A DNA stretch of 64,000 nt from Candidatus Krumholzibacteriota bacterium (GCA_016933255.1 JAFGBF010000030.1:1-64000), one strand, 5' to 3'. Numbered from the stretch's first letter, positions 15,991-25,567 are shown. The notes: generated by a model not told the origin, from the sequence alone. Translations and numbers: made by a program.

Positions 15991-16887
15991 CTAACAGGCA
16001 CCTTTTCCGGTGACCACTACCATCACAGTCTTGAGAAGGATACGAAGTTCGTGAACCAGCGAAAACTGAGTAATATACTTCAAATCGTAGAAAAGCTTTC
16101 TCTTCATCATATCGAGGGTCTGCGTATATCCATCCTCTACCTGAGCAAGACCCGTAATCCCCGGCTTTACCATGTGACGAAGAGTGAATTCGGGAACTTC
16201 CTGCTTTATCCTGTTTATGAAGAACGATCTTTCCGGCCTGGGACCGATGACGCTCATTTCGCCCTTAATTACGTTAATAAACTGCGGGATTTCGTCAATA
16301 CGCATCTTCCTCAGAAGCCTTCCCGCCCTTGTTATCCTCGGATCATTGTTTCTCGCAAGTTCCGGTCCTGAGTTCTCGGCCTGAACGCACATCGTTCTAA
16401 GCTTATAGATGGAGAAAGGTCTTCCGGCATGTGTGTTTTTCCTTCTGTCACTGGCGGCTCTGCGCTCGACTTCCGCCCCGCTGTTATAGGAGCCTCTTCT
16501 GTCAGAGCGGCGCATATTGATGCCGATCCTTTCCTGTTTGTAAAAAACAGGTCCTCTCGATTCCAGTTTGATGATTAAAGCCGCCAGAATCAGAACAGGA
16601 GCAAGCAGCAGCATAGCAAGCAGGGAAAATACTATATCGAATATCCTCTTTACTTTTACGGAAACCCGGGATAATTCCTTTTCAGGATGGGTGACGATCT
16701 CGACAAGGTACGATATTTCGTCCCTCAAAGGATCGAGGCTCCCGATCCTCCCGGTATCCATCAAAGATGTCTTACTAACCGCGGCCCTGTTAAAAATTAC
16801 CAATGCTGATCTTCCTCTAGTAACCCAATACCTTTTGAACGTAAAGCTACCCGTATTGTGGGTGAAACACCGCAAGTAGCATGCCAT
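15991..16887 (-). CDS. Polyprenyl-phosphate sugar transferase (initiating glycosyltransferase)
   Basis: 298 aa, PF02397-type. One membrane hairpin segment (about 82-108) is followed by SRGPVFYKQERIG and, later, YKLRTM, IDEIPQFINV and GEMSVIGPRPE, the catalytic signature. It would load a sugar-1-phosphate on undecaprenyl phosphate to start polysaccharide synthesis. The 75-residue N-terminus lacks the CoA-binding domain of longer homologues. Residues 125-154 are an Arg-rich insert (RRSDRRGS to SDRRKN) between the two catalytic stretches, not typical of the family. The start is uncertain: GGAG sits too close to ATG 16887. Separate from the upstream operon by a terminator at 16951-16980. Confidence 0.88.
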   Translation of the reverse strand: MACYLRCFTHNTGSFTFKRYWVTRGRSALVIFNRAAVSKTSLMDTGRIGSLDPLRDEISYLVEIVTHPEKELSRVSVKVKRIFDIVFSLLAMLLLAPVLILAALIIKLESRGPVFYKQERIGINMRRSDRRGSYNSGAEVERRAASDRRKNTHAGRPFSIYKLRTMCVQAENSGPELARNNDPRITRAGRLLRKMRIDEIPQFINVIKGEMSVIGPRPERSFFINRIKQEVPEFTLRHMVKPGITGLAQVEDGYTQTLDMMKRKLFYDLKYITQFSLVHELRILLKTVMVVVTGKGAC

Positions 16888-16950
16888 CTCTCCAGCTTAA
16901 TGACCTGCAGACGACCTGCCGGGGCCTGACCTTCATAACTCATTGTCAGA

Positions 16951-16980
16951 AAATAACAAACGGCTCGCATCATCGAGCCG
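16951..16980 (-). terminator. Intrinsic terminator after the FN3-lipoprotein gene
   Basis: CGGCTCG (16961-16967) and CGAGCCG (16974-16980) form a 7-bp stem with a 6-base loop. On the minus strand TTTGTTATTT follows (16951-16960). It separates the export operon from the sugar transferase at 15991-16887. The rest of 16888-17160 holds a TACCCA-GTCA-TGGGTA inverted repeat (about 17047-17062) and nothing else I recognise. Confidence 0.65.
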
Positions 16981-17160
16981 CAAACGACAGTTGACCGTCC
17001 CCCCAGCTCTTGACACTGTTATTTTTGCGGATTTTTCCCCAAGAAATACCCAGTCATGGGTAATTTTACTTAATCGGGGTCATTTTGTCAAGCGGAATAT
17101 ATAGTTAGAAGTACCCATCATATAAAATGCGCGCGGTCCGGCTCCATCCTGAAGCCTGGC

Positions 17161-18705
17161 TCATTCAAGCGTCGTTTCTTCGTTGCTCCTTGAGTACAGG
17201 CCGCCTTTATCATAAACGAAGACCCGGTAGTAATAGGTATTTCCTGCAGTGTCGATTCCGGTATCATCATACCATCCGACACCCTGGACACCAAGCGTCG
17301 CTACAAGATATGAAGCATCCGTGACGCCTGGAGCTGTAGATCTGTATATCCTGTATTCAAGAAAATCCGTATTACGATTGGTACTCCAGGTAAGTGTCAG
17401 CCTGTCCTGACCGATTGCAGAAAGAGGATCAAGAGTAACTGATGCCGGATAATCATCCAGAGTCGACATCTTCAGTTCGTTACTTCCTGAGGTTTCCTCA
17501 AGATCGTTAACGACAAATATTCGATAGTAATATGAAGCACCTTCCGTCAGATCACCATCGGGATAACTGGTCTGTCCCCTGCTGTCAAGGCCGCGGATAA
17601 AGTACTCTGGCAGTTCCTCGACATAAGGTTCCGTACTCCTGTAGATCCTGTACGCAAGAAAATTCGGCTCTGTCGATTCGACCCACTTAATGGTAATACT
17701 GCTTACAGTGGAATCGATCGGAGCAAGGAGAGCAACAGCTTCAGGCGGATCGGTGAAAGAAAGAGTATGCGAGGCTTCAGTTATTACTGAACTATTTCCC
17801 GCCTTATCGACAAACCTGCCGGCTATTCCAAGATCTAATCCCCGGAAGTTGGAGGGAAATGTAAAGTCGGCTTCGTAAGAACCGTCAGCGGCAGCCATAT
17901 CGCCGCCTCTTCCATCGTCGAGAAGCACTATAGCCTCGGAATATCCCTCAAGCTCGATCCAAGCCTCTCCATCCAACTCATTATCTTCAGTCAGGATTGA
18001 AAATTTGACAGTCGACCCAACGCCGTATCGTTCAAGATCAGGTTCTATTTCCACTGATGTAATCGCGGCATATGTGTCGAGTATTATCGACTTTGAGACT
18101 ATCGGTGAATTTGTGCCGTTATCATTCTGGAATCTGGCATAGACCGTCTTTTCAGCATCTCCAGATTCGATCTCCCATCCGGATGTGCCTGCGAAGATCT
18201 CCCACTCGGCATCAGCAAGGTCAGGCTCATTGGATATTTTCATGAGAACGCAGGTCACAGGAGCAGTCAGTGAAAGGACGACATCTGTCGAATTAGTGTA
18301 CTTCGCACCTCCATTTATCCTGATCGAATAAACAGATGGAATTGCCTGGACTTCGCCGGTACGTTCACCTTCCAGTCCTTTTTCACTTACGGCAGATACC
18401 GTATAATAGTAATCCTGTCCGTTATTTACATCTTCATCCAGGTATGAGGTCGCCGCAGTATTGACAAGAAACTTCATATCTCCCGCGACGCCTGTTTTCT
18501 TGTACAGATTATACGATGCAGCGCCAAGCACATTCACCCAGGAAAGAGCAACCGCGCCGTCGCTTACATCAGCGCTTAAGCCTGCCGGTATTCCTATCTC
18601 CGTGTCAGTGGAATCAAGAGAGACCTCTTTCACATCTTCGAAACAACCTGAGACAGAAATGAGTAAAATCAATATTATTACTAATGTATAATCGACACGC
18701 TTCAT
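17161..18705 (-). CDS. Lipoprotein with fibronectin type III domains
   Basis: 514 aa from ATG 18705, set by GGAGGT seven bases before. The signal has a lipobox (LISVSGC), so outer-membrane or inner-membrane lipoprotein. Three FN3-like domains are visible: about 37-125 (AGLSADVSDGAVALSW to YYYTVSAVSEKG), about 315-410 (SSITIKWVES to YYYRIFVV) and about 415-510 (RLTLTWSTNRN to YYYRVFVYDKGG). Between them lies a beta-rich Ig-like section with LDDGRGGDMAAADGSYEADF, like invasin or big domains. It ends the polysaccharide export operon. Role unknown; a cell-surface or envelope-structural job fits the domains. Confidence 0.75.
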   Translation of the reverse strand: MKRVDYTLVIILILLISVSGCFEDVKEVSLDSTDTEIGIPAGLSADVSDGAVALSWVNVLGAASYNLYKKTGVAGDMKFLVNTAATSYLDEDVNNGQDYYYTVSAVSEKGLEGERTGEVQAIPSVYSIRINGGAKYTNSTDVVLSLTAPVTCVLMKISNEPDLADAEWEIFAGTSGWEIESGDAEKTVYARFQNDNGTNSPIVSKSIILDTYAAITSVEIEPDLERYGVGSTVKFSILTEDNELDGEAWIELEGYSEAIVLLDDGRGGDMAAADGSYEADFTFPSNFRGLDLGIAGRFVDKAGNSSVITEASHTLSFTDPPEAVALLAPIDSTVSSITIKWVESTEPNFLAYRIYRSTEPYVEELPEYFIRGLDSRGQTSYPDGDLTEGASYYYRIFVVNDLEETSGSNELKMSTLDDYPASVTLDPLSAIGQDRLTLTWSTNRNTDFLEYRIYRSTAPGVTDASYLVATLGVQGVGWYDDTGIDTAGNTYYYRVFVYDKGGLYSRSNEETTLE

Positions 18706-18723
18706 CCGAGCTACCTCCATCTA

Positions 18724-19881
18724 TCAAAAACTTAATACAAGCGCAGCTCCTGATGGTCCGAGTTCCAGACCAAGATCAGAAGAATTATCAATTTTGTCAG
18801 TTTCAAAGAATGTATCTATAAGATTCAAGCTCCACAGACTGGCAAGCAGTATATAGGAAAAATCCCTGTCTTTCTTTGCGTCCTCGAGATCACTCCATGC
18901 TTCCTCGGCTTTGCCTCTGTAAAAAGATCTGTCTTCCGCAGTAACAGCTGAATTATATTCATCGACATACATATCGTAATACATGGCTTTTTCATCGAAG
19001 GCGTTCAACCGGTCAAGGGCAAAGAACCCGGCAGCAGCATTCAACCCTGCATACAGGAACCCTCTTGTTTTTTTACCCTGATAAAACTGCCCCCGGCCCG
19101 GACAAACCAGGGAGTGAAAAAACGCCTTTGCTTTGCCTGAAGAAGCTGCTTCGATCTCAAGAATGCTTCCTCCGGCCTCAGACCTGTAGCCGGGAGGCCT
19201 GTTGAAAAAGAGAGGATCAAGAAACTGGTACCCATACATCACGGCTGTAAGCAGAAGGATCCTTTTTCTGTGAGTGTTCTGAACGTTCAGTTCCAGCGCG
19301 GCGGTGTTAAGATCCTTGCCGAGAGTCAGCCGTTCTTCATAGGATAGAGATGACTCATACAAGTCTTTCAGAGAATCATAACTTTCGTAAAGATCGTCAT
19401 ATTCCTTGTTCTCCTTGAGAAAATATCCCAAAGAAAAAACTATGAGTGAAAAGTCCGTCCAGCCGGAGACCTTCCTTGACGTGGAGACAGCTCCCCATCC
19501 GGGAAGAACAGCGTTTTTCAGGATTGCACCGAGTCTTTCACCCTCGATCCTGGGATTGCCGCGATCATCAAGAAGTAAATATCCCTTTCTATTCTCCAGC
19601 CCCACCCCGTCTATCAAGATCCCCCACTTTTCACCCGGAGATATATCACAGATCGTCAGCGGAAGAACTCCGTTGATCGAAAATCCTTTCAGCAGCCTTA
19701 GATGGACATTCTCTTTCCTGCTCAAGAAATGGATGCACAGAGAATCAGCGTTCTGGGCCTGAACCCGTATTGGTGCAAAAATTACAGTCAAAAAAACTAT
19801 GAAGATCAAAAGGCCGGAAGACTGCAGATGCTGTCTTGCCCGACATCCACCTCTTTTTGATACCTGAAACAGCGTAATCAC
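18724..19881 (-). CDS. DUF5683-like membrane protein with repeated PGWG/PGRG motif
   Basis: 385 aa, GTG start overlapping the BY-kinase stop (GTGA). A signal-like hydrophobic segment (about 23-43) ends near VQAQ. Two half-repeats are visible: LPGWGAVSTSRKVSGWTDF (about 127-145) and CPGRGQFYQGKKTRGFLY (about 258-275), each followed by a hydrophobic helix and then an acidic, Tyr-rich coiled segment. DUF5683 proteins share this PGxGQxYNGKxxKG pattern and have no known function. It sits between the tyrosine kinase and the FN3 lipoprotein, so a role in polysaccharide export or anchoring is a guess. Identification by motif only. Confidence 0.6.
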   Translation of the reverse strand: MITLFQVSKRGGCRARQHLQSSGLLIFIVFLTVIFAPIRVQAQNADSLCIHFLSRKENVHLRLLKGFSINGVLPLTICDISPGEKWGILIDGVGLENRKGYLLLDDRGNPRIEGERLGAILKNAVLPGWGAVSTSRKVSGWTDFSLIVFSLGYFLKENKEYDDLYESYDSLKDLYESSLSYEERLTLGKDLNTAALELNVQNTHRKRILLLTAVMYGYQFLDPLFFNRPPGYRSEAGGSILEIEAASSGKAKAFFHSLVCPGRGQFYQGKKTRGFLYAGLNAAAGFFALDRLNAFDEKAMYYDMYVDEYNSAVTAEDRSFYRGKAEEAWSDLEDAKKDRDFSYILLASLWSLNLIDTFFETDKIDNSSDLGLELGPSGAALVLSF

Positions 19882-20579
19882 TCTTCCTCACCTTCCGTGT
19901 ACCCGTAATAACCGTAATCATAATAATACGGCAGGACTTCAGAAGCGTTGTTGACGACTACACCAAGAAGGTTCGCGTTGGCATCGAGAAGAATATCCCT
20001 TGCTCTTATAGCCACATTCTTCGGTGTCATTCCCGCCAGCAGGACCATAATCACACCGTCGACGACGCTTGATATCAGCATAGGATCGCTGACCGGTATC
20101 ACCGGCGCGCTGTCGACGATCACAAAGTCATAATAGAATTTCAGTTTCTCAAAGATGCCGGACATAATATCACCCTCAAAAAGATGAGCTGGAGAGTGAA
20201 CCGCCCCACCTGCCGGGATCACCTTGAGATTTTTTATTCCCGTATCTTTTACCGCATCGAGAGGATCGATCTCGCCATTAAGACATTCAAGCAGTCCCGG
20301 TTCCCTTGGAACATTAAAGATCTGATGAAGACGCGGCCTCCGCAGGTCGGCATCGACGATCAGGGATTTCTTGTTCCGGAACCTCCCGATGGTCAACGCG
20401 AGATGTGAGGCGACCGTACTTTTCCCTTCTCCCCTGTTCGCGCTGGTAACGAGATAAGCCCGTTTTTTGACATTACCGTTTATATGCTGAAGATTCGAAT
20501 AGAGCCTTCTCATTTCCGTAGCGATAGGACTTTCCTGATCGAACACATCGAATATCGTATTTGATTCTTTTCCTTGCAA
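19878..20579 (-). CDS. Bacterial tyrosine autokinase (CpsD/CapB type)
   Basis: 233 aa from TTG 20579, with AAAGG six bases upstream. Walker A is SANRGEGKST, Walker A' is LIVDADLRRP and Walker B is FVIVDSAP, the BY-kinase signature. The C-terminus holds a Tyr cluster (YYYDYGYYGY), the usual autophosphorylation site. The kinase domain is separate from the membrane chain-length protein (next gene upstream), as in CpsC/CpsD pairs. It controls polysaccharide chain length and export through phosphorylation cycles. The TGA overlaps the GTG of the DUF5683-like gene. Confidence 0.95.
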   Translation of the reverse strand: MQGKESNTIFDVFDQESPIATEMRRLYSNLQHINGNVKKRAYLVTSANRGEGKSTVASHLALTIGRFRNKKSLIVDADLRRPRLHQIFNVPREPGLLECLNGEIDPLDAVKDTGIKNLKVIPAGGAVHSPAHLFEGDIMSGIFEKLKFYYDFVIVDSAPVIPVSDPMLISSVVDGVIMVLLAGMTPKNVAIRARDILLDANANLLGVVVNNASEVLPYYYDYGYYGYTEGEEE

Positions 20580-20582
20580 AGT

Positions 20583-22250
20583 CTACCTTTCATCCCGGCC
20601 GACATTCAGTTCTACATCTATTTTATCGATGTTCAACGCTTTCGCATACATAAATAACGCCCCGCCGACGAGAGACACAAAAATAAACAGGCTGATCGAC
20701 CAGACTATGATCATTCTGCCTCTTCGTTTCTTTTCCCATGAAAATCTCGATATCGTTTTCGGGACAGTGCCAAGGACCGGGACCTTCAACACTTTCTGGA
20801 CCTCATCGACAGACCTGAACGAGTCATCTATATATTCCGTGACAAGGATAGCACCTATCCCGCAGACCCCTCCGAAGATCAGTGCCATAAGAATGATCTT
20901 CAACTTGTCCGGTTCTACGGGATAAAAAGGTTTTTCTGCCTTTTCAATGATACTGATGTTGTCACCGAGGTTTGTGCTCTGCACCGCTTCGGTAATCTGC
21001 GTGGATGTCTTCGATTCCAGAAAAGCCTGGTAAACGGCCCGGTTAGTCTCGATCTCATTGTTAAGACGAACGACCTCCCTTTCAAGCTGAGGACGTCTGG
21101 TAAGGTTCTCTTTATGCCTCTCTATATAGCCCTGGAGCTTCCTGATCCGGGACTGGTAATGCTCAAGTATATACCTCTGATAAAAATATTCAGTAATAAA
21201 CGGCCTGTATTCCGGCGCGAATCTGGCGTATTCAGCCTGTACCACTTCCTCGATTCGGAGTCTCAACTCAGACCATAACTCGTCTATGGCTTCTTCATAG
21301 CTTCCTGCATCTTCACTATCTCTTACGATCAGAAGAAACTGCTCGTCACTCTTGGCTGCGATCTGATTCTCTATGATCTTCAGAGTCTCATCCGACCCTA
21401 ATTTACTCGTCGAGGGAATAAGTCCGAAAATATTATTTAACCGGCTTCTTATCCTCTTCAGGGTAAGAGAACTTCTTTCCTCTTCAGAGACAAGAGTCTT
21501 TTCCCTCGCTTCGGCTGAATGCAGATTGGAGCCATTGACAGGATTGGACTCGATATCAGTCGAAGCAAGTTCCTTTGCCACCTTTGCAAGTTCTTTTTCT
21601 GACGCCTCCATCTTTTCTTTATAAATGGCTATCTGTTCGTTACTGAAAGCTCCGGCCTGCCTTAATCCCTGCAGTCTCGATTCCTGCGCGATCTCGATAT
21701 ATTTCTCAGTGATCTTGTTGGCCAGGATATAGGCGCTATTCGGGTTCGTGTCGGTGACCCTTACCATATAGAAACCGGAAACAGCGCTCCGTACGGAGAT
21801 CTTGTCCCTGAGTATGCCAAGCAACCGTCTCATTACAAGTTCATCGACGGAATATTCAGAATCAGGTCCCATGGAACTCTCCACGGCCATCCGAATCGCG
21901 GGCGATCTCTCCAGCCCGAGGTCTCTTATTACCGCCTCGAGAAAACTGGAACCATGAAGCTGCGCCTCCATCACAGACCTGAACTGCATGTCCCGGGCCC
22001 TCCGGCCCTCTTCAAAGGTCTGAAGATACTGGCCCATCGTCTGAGCCAGAACATTCCTCTGTTCGACCGACACGGTGGTATACGCTTCATACACCGGAGT
22101 CAGGTATCTGACTCCCGGGACTGATATTACCAGGGAAAGAATTACCGGAATCACAAGATAGAATTTTTTTCTCTGCAAGATCTTCAAGTAGACTGAAAAA
22201 TCGACTTTGTGATCTTCCTCGGAAGGGACGAATTTTCTGACTTTTTCCAA
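20583..22250 (-). CDS. Wzz/GumC-type polysaccharide chain-length protein
   Basis: 555 aa from TTG 22250, set by GGGAGG eight bases before; the longer ORF (to 22295) overlaps the export gene. N-terminal transmembrane helix (about 34-52, FYLVIPVILSLVIS) and C-terminal helices (about 460-485 and 520-545) enclose a long periplasmic coiled-coil region. The Pro-rich FYPVEPDK before the second helix is the family hallmark. It pairs with the BY-kinase encoded four bases downstream and regulates polymer length together with the Wza-type pore. Confidence 0.92.
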   Translation of the reverse strand: MEKVRKFVPSEEDHKVDFSVYLKILQRKKFYLVIPVILSLVISVPGVRYLTPVYEAYTTVSVEQRNVLAQTMGQYLQTFEEGRRARDMQFRSVMEAQLHGSSFLEAVIRDLGLERSPAIRMAVESSMGPDSEYSVDELVMRRLLGILRDKISVRSAVSGFYMVRVTDTNPNSAYILANKITEKYIEIAQESRLQGLRQAGAFSNEQIAIYKEKMEASEKELAKVAKELASTDIESNPVNGSNLHSAEAREKTLVSEEERSSLTLKRIRSRLNNIFGLIPSTSKLGSDETLKIIENQIAAKSDEQFLLIVRDSEDAGSYEEAIDELWSELRLRIEEVVQAEYARFAPEYRPFITEYFYQRYILEHYQSRIRKLQGYIERHKENLTRRPQLEREVVRLNNEIETNRAVYQAFLESKTSTQITEAVQSTNLGDNISIIEKAEKPFYPVEPDKLKIILMALIFGGVCGIGAILVTEYIDDSFRSVDEVQKVLKVPVLGTVPKTISRFSWEKKRRGRMIIVWSISLFIFVSLVGGALFMYAKALNIDKIDVELNVGRDER

Positions 22251-22263
22251 CCCGGCTTCCTCC

Positions 22264-23193
22264 CTACCTGTTAAATATCGCGAATAAAGTCGCACTGGCC
22301 GTCAAGAGCCCTATGAGGTATCTCGGATCCGTCACAAGAACCCTTAACGTGTTATTATCGCGCGGTATGTTTACCGTGTCATCCGGGAGGATAACAGGAT
22401 TCTGCCTCGAATCTCCGTTGTTGAGGTATTTCCCGAAATCGACCTGGATCGTGATTACCTTTCCATCTACAAGATGCCTTATGATATTCACTTTCTTGAG
22501 ATCCGCATTCGATTCGGGACCTCCAGCTGCAAGAATCGCATCTGTCAAAGTCTTGTCTCCGGTAATCTTGTATGACCCCGGCCTTACCACGGATCCTATG
22601 ACTCGTACGGATCCGTCTCCGGTATACTGCACCGATGCAGCAGGAATAATGACTGTGTCTCCCGGCCTCAATTCCGGCAGGGAATCGAAATTACCGTTCT
22701 CAAGGACCTCCTGAAGATTCACGATCAGGGTCCTTCGTCCTTCTTCCCCCGCACGTATGATCCTGACCGTCTCCAATGAAGCGAGAGCAGTAGCTCCGCC
22801 GGCTTCACGAACAGCTTCCCAGACGCTTGGATTTGATTTGAACTCATATTTTCCAGGATTAAGCACCTCTCCATGGATATAGATCAGACGTCTCGATTCC
22901 TCCCCGACCAGAACGATCGATATAGTCTTGACACTTGGATAAAGGCCCTGAATCCTTGCAAGGACAAGCGCTTCGACTTCCTGGATCGTCATACCCGAAA
23001 CAGCCAGCTCTCCGATGACAGGTATCGAGATCCGTCCATGCGAATCGACCAGCAGCCTTCTCTCAAGGCCGGGCCTTCCAGGAACAATAAGATCTATCCT
23101 GTCGCCTTCTTCCAGCCGTATTTCCTGCGCCGAAAGAGGAAGATCGAAAAGGAATAACAGAACCACCAGCAGAAAGACTGAATTGTAATTCAT
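22264..23193 (-). CDS. Wza-type polysaccharide export protein
   Basis: 309 aa from ATG 23193, where a signal peptide begins (NSVFLLVVLLFLFDLPLSAQ). The ORF extends to 23283 without signal features. The poly_export domain (about 25-105, EEGDRIDLIVPGRPGLERRLLV) is followed by two SLBB domains (about 110-190 and 200-285). A C-terminal hydrophobic helix ends the protein (LIGLLTASATLFAIF). No lipobox Cys is visible, unlike E. coli Wza. It would form the outer-membrane channel for the polysaccharide. RBS GGAGG is unusually far (about 17 bases) from the ATG, so the exact start is less sure. Confidence 0.88.
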   Translation of the reverse strand: MNYNSVFLLVVLLFLFDLPLSAQEIRLEEGDRIDLIVPGRPGLERRLLVDSHGRISIPVIGELAVSGMTIQEVEALVLARIQGLYPSVKTISIVLVGEESRRLIYIHGEVLNPGKYEFKSNPSVWEAVREAGGATALASLETVRIIRAGEEGRRTLIVNLQEVLENGNFDSLPELRPGDTVIIPAASVQYTGDGSVRVIGSVVRPGSYKITGDKTLTDAILAAGGPESNADLKKVNIIRHLVDGKVITIQVDFGKYLNNGDSRQNPVILPDDTVNIPRDNNTLRVLVTDPRYLIGLLTASATLFAIFNR

Positions 23194-23275
23194 TTTTTTG
23201 ATTTTAACCGCCTCCTTTATCGTTGAGCCTAGAATATTATCTTTCCTCAGCTCTCCAGTAAAGGAAAAACAGAGA

Positions 23276-24211
23276 CTATGCACCTTTTCGATACCAATCC
23301 ACAGTCCTCTTCAACCCCTCCTCAAAGGGAACTTCTACAGAATAGTCGAAAAGATCTTCAGCCATTGTGATATCAGCATGAGAATGCTTTACGTCTCCAG
23401 GGCGAGTCTCTGCATAGACAGGATCGATATCGACACCTATTAACCTGCTCAGCATCGAATAGAGTTCGTTGAGAGTGTATTTGCCCCCGCAGGCGACATT
23501 TATCATCTGTCCCGAAGCTTTGCCGCATTTTGATGCCGCGATATTCGCATTAACAACATTTTTTACATAGGTGAAATCACGGCTCTGCTTTCCATCTCCA
23601 TATATCGTAGGGGCCTTTCCTTTCAGAAGATGGGATATAAAAATGGGTATAACGGCTGCATACTGGGATGCAGGATCCTGTTTAGGGCCAAAGACATTGA
23701 AATATCTCATGCTTATCGTGGGGAGTCCGTAAACCTGGGAATAGACAGAACAATAATATTCCCCCACCAGTTTTGTGACGGCATACGGCGAAAGCGGGTG
23801 AGGAAGGATATCCTCAGTCTTGGGAAGTTGTTCGGTCTCACCATATGCAGAAGAAGACGCCGCGTAGACGAGGCTCTTTACACCCGCATTCTTCGCTTCT
23901 TCAAGCACGGTAAGCGTTCCATTTATGTTGACATCGTTGACAAGAACAGGATCATCGATGCTTCTGGGCACTGAAGCAAGCGCAGCCTGATGGAGGACAT
24001 GGTCAATACCTCTCATCGCGGCACGGACCTCATCGGATCTGCGTATATCACCCTTAATAAATTCTATTTCTGAGCCGAACCCTTCGAGGTTCTTCTCGTG
24101 CCCGGTAGAAAGATCATCAAAAACAACCACATCCTCGCCTCTGGCAACCAGTTCTCCGACGATGTTAGATCCGATGAATCCGGCTCCTCCCGTAACCAGA
24201 TATTTTGCCAT
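23276..24211 (-). CDS. NAD-dependent UDP-sugar epimerase (GalE/WbpP-like)
   Basis: 311 aa extended SDR, from ATG 24211 with GGAGG four bases before. The Rossmann motif is TGGAGFIGSN, and catalytic residues are Ser in SSSAYGE and YxxxK in YAVTK. FNVFGPKQDP is typical of UDP-GlcNAc or UDP-GlcNAcA 4-epimerases such as WbpP rather than GalE proper. Together with the adjacent UDP-GlcNAc dehydrogenase this suggests an acidic amino sugar (GalNAcA type). Substrate assignment is inference from motif and neighbour. Confidence 0.85.
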   Translation of the reverse strand: MAKYLVTGGAGFIGSNIVGELVARGEDVVVFDDLSTGHEKNLEGFGSEIEFIKGDIRRSDEVRAAMRGIDHVLHQAALASVPRSIDDPVLVNDVNINGTLTVLEEAKNAGVKSLVYAASSSAYGETEQLPKTEDILPHPLSPYAVTKLVGEYYCSVYSQVYGLPTISMRYFNVFGPKQDPASQYAAVIPIFISHLLKGKAPTIYGDGKQSRDFTYVKNVVNANIAASKCGKASGQMINVACGGKYTLNELYSMLSRLIGVDIDPVYAETRPGDVKHSHADITMAEDLFDYSVEVPFEEGLKRTVDWYRKGA

Positions 24212-24238
24212 CCTGCCTCCGTTCCACAGCAGCTTCAA

Positions 24239-25534
24239 TTACAGCCTTACAATATTTTTTTCCTTATAGTCTTTGAGGACGTTCCTCGAATCGAAGATGA
24301 GAGGACAGTTTTCAACCAGTCTTTTATAATCAACGGAGGAATGCCCCGTAACTATGATCGCGCAATCCATCTCACTTATCTTTTCAGGTTCGAATTCCAG
24401 TTTCTTCACGTCCTTCCCTACTTCTCCGAGTTGCTCGACAAAAGGATCATACCAGAAGACCTCTGAACCTCTGTTCTTAAGTAGTTTTATGATATCGTAC
24501 GCCGGCGATTCACGCGTATCATCGATATCTTGCTTGTAAGAGATGCCGACTACAAGGACTTTAGCCCCATTCATGCACATCTTTACCGAATTCATCGCAT
24601 CTGAGACGCGGACCACCACCTGAAGGGGCATATCCCCGTTTATCATTCCGGCCAGTTCTATGAACCGTGCATCGAAGCCGCTCTGTTTTGCTTTCCAGGA
24701 AAGATAAAATGGGTCGATCGGTATGCAATGGCCTCCCAGTCCAGGCCCCGGATAGAACGGCATAAATCCAAAAGGTTTCGTTGCTGCTGCATCTATCACT
24801 TCCCAGACATTGATTCCCATCCTGTTGCACATAAGTGCGATTTCGTTTACAAGACCGATATTTACGCTCCTGAATGTGTTCTCCAGAAGTTTGACTGTTT
24901 CCGCGACCTTTGATGAATTAACAGGAACCGGAGACATGCCTGCAGCCTGGTAGAGCAGCACGGCAAGTTCAGTGCATTCCGGTGTTACTCCGCCTACTAC
25001 CTTTGGAATATTCCTGGTATTGTACTTTTTATTACCGGGATCCACCCGTTCAGGAGAAAAGGCGAGGAAGAAATCTTTTCCGACCTTCAACCCTTTCCCC
25101 TCGAGAATAGGCATCATCACTTCTTCCGTGGTACCGGGGTAGGTCGTACTTTCAAGAATTATCAATTGTTCCTTCTGGATATACTTTTTTATCTCTTTAA
25201 GAGCAGCGACGATATAGGAGATATCCGGATCTTTCGTCTTCCGGAGAGGAGTGGGTACCGCTATGTTTATCGTATCAACCTTCTCAAGAACCGAAAAATC
25301 CGTGACAGCCCTCAACTTTCCGCTTGTCACCACATCGTTTAAATCGGAACTTGTCACATCCCCGATATAGCTTATGCCGGAATTGACTTTATCGACCTTT
25401 TTCTGATCGATATCGATCCCGATCGTATCCAGCCCCGCCTTGCTGAATTCGACTGCGAGGGGCAAACCCACATAACCAAGACCAATGACAGACTGGACCG
25501 CAGTCCTGTTCAGCAGCTTTTCTTTAAGTCCCAA
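24239..25534 (-). CDS. UDP-GlcNAc/ManNAc 6-dehydrogenase (WbpA/TviB-like)
   Basis: 431 aa nucleotide-sugar dehydrogenase from TTG 25534, set by AAAGGAG. NAD-binding motif is GLGYVGLPLAVEF (18-30). The catalytic Cys lies in GLGGHCIPIDPFYLSWKAK, where the HCIPxDPxYLxWKA form marks the UDP-GlcNAc dehydrogenase branch (WbpA) rather than UDP-glucose dehydrogenase. It oxidises C6 to a uronic acid using two NAD+. First gene of the export operon; a promoter-like extended -10 is just upstream. Likely the first step of the diacetamido-uronate route completed by genes at 57251-60876. Confidence 0.92.
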   Translation of the reverse strand: MGLKEKLLNRTAVQSVIGLGYVGLPLAVEFSKAGLDTIGIDIDQKKVDKVNSGISYIGDVTSSDLNDVVTSGKLRAVTDFSVLEKVDTINIAVPTPLRKTKDPDISYIVAALKEIKKYIQKEQLIILESTTYPGTTEEVMMPILEGKGLKVGKDFFLAFSPERVDPGNKKYNTRNIPKVVGGVTPECTELAVLLYQAAGMSPVPVNSSKVAETVKLLENTFRSVNIGLVNEIALMCNRMGINVWEVIDAAATKPFGFMPFYPGPGLGGHCIPIDPFYLSWKAKQSGFDARFIELAGMINGDMPLQVVVRVSDAMNSVKMCMNGAKVLVVGISYKQDIDDTRESPAYDIIKLLKNRGSEVFWYDPFVEQLGEVGKDVKKLEFEPEKISEMDCAIIVTGHSSVDYKRLVENCPLIFDSRNVLKDYKEKNIVRL

Positions 25535-25567
25535 TTCCGACTCCTTTCAAAAGTCATTATCAGGGGA

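Noticed and set aside
16888..17160. c-di-GMP or other riboswitch upstream of the sugar transferase
   Set aside because: Only a terminator hairpin and a 6-bp inverted repeat are visible; no GEMM or other consensus segment recognised.
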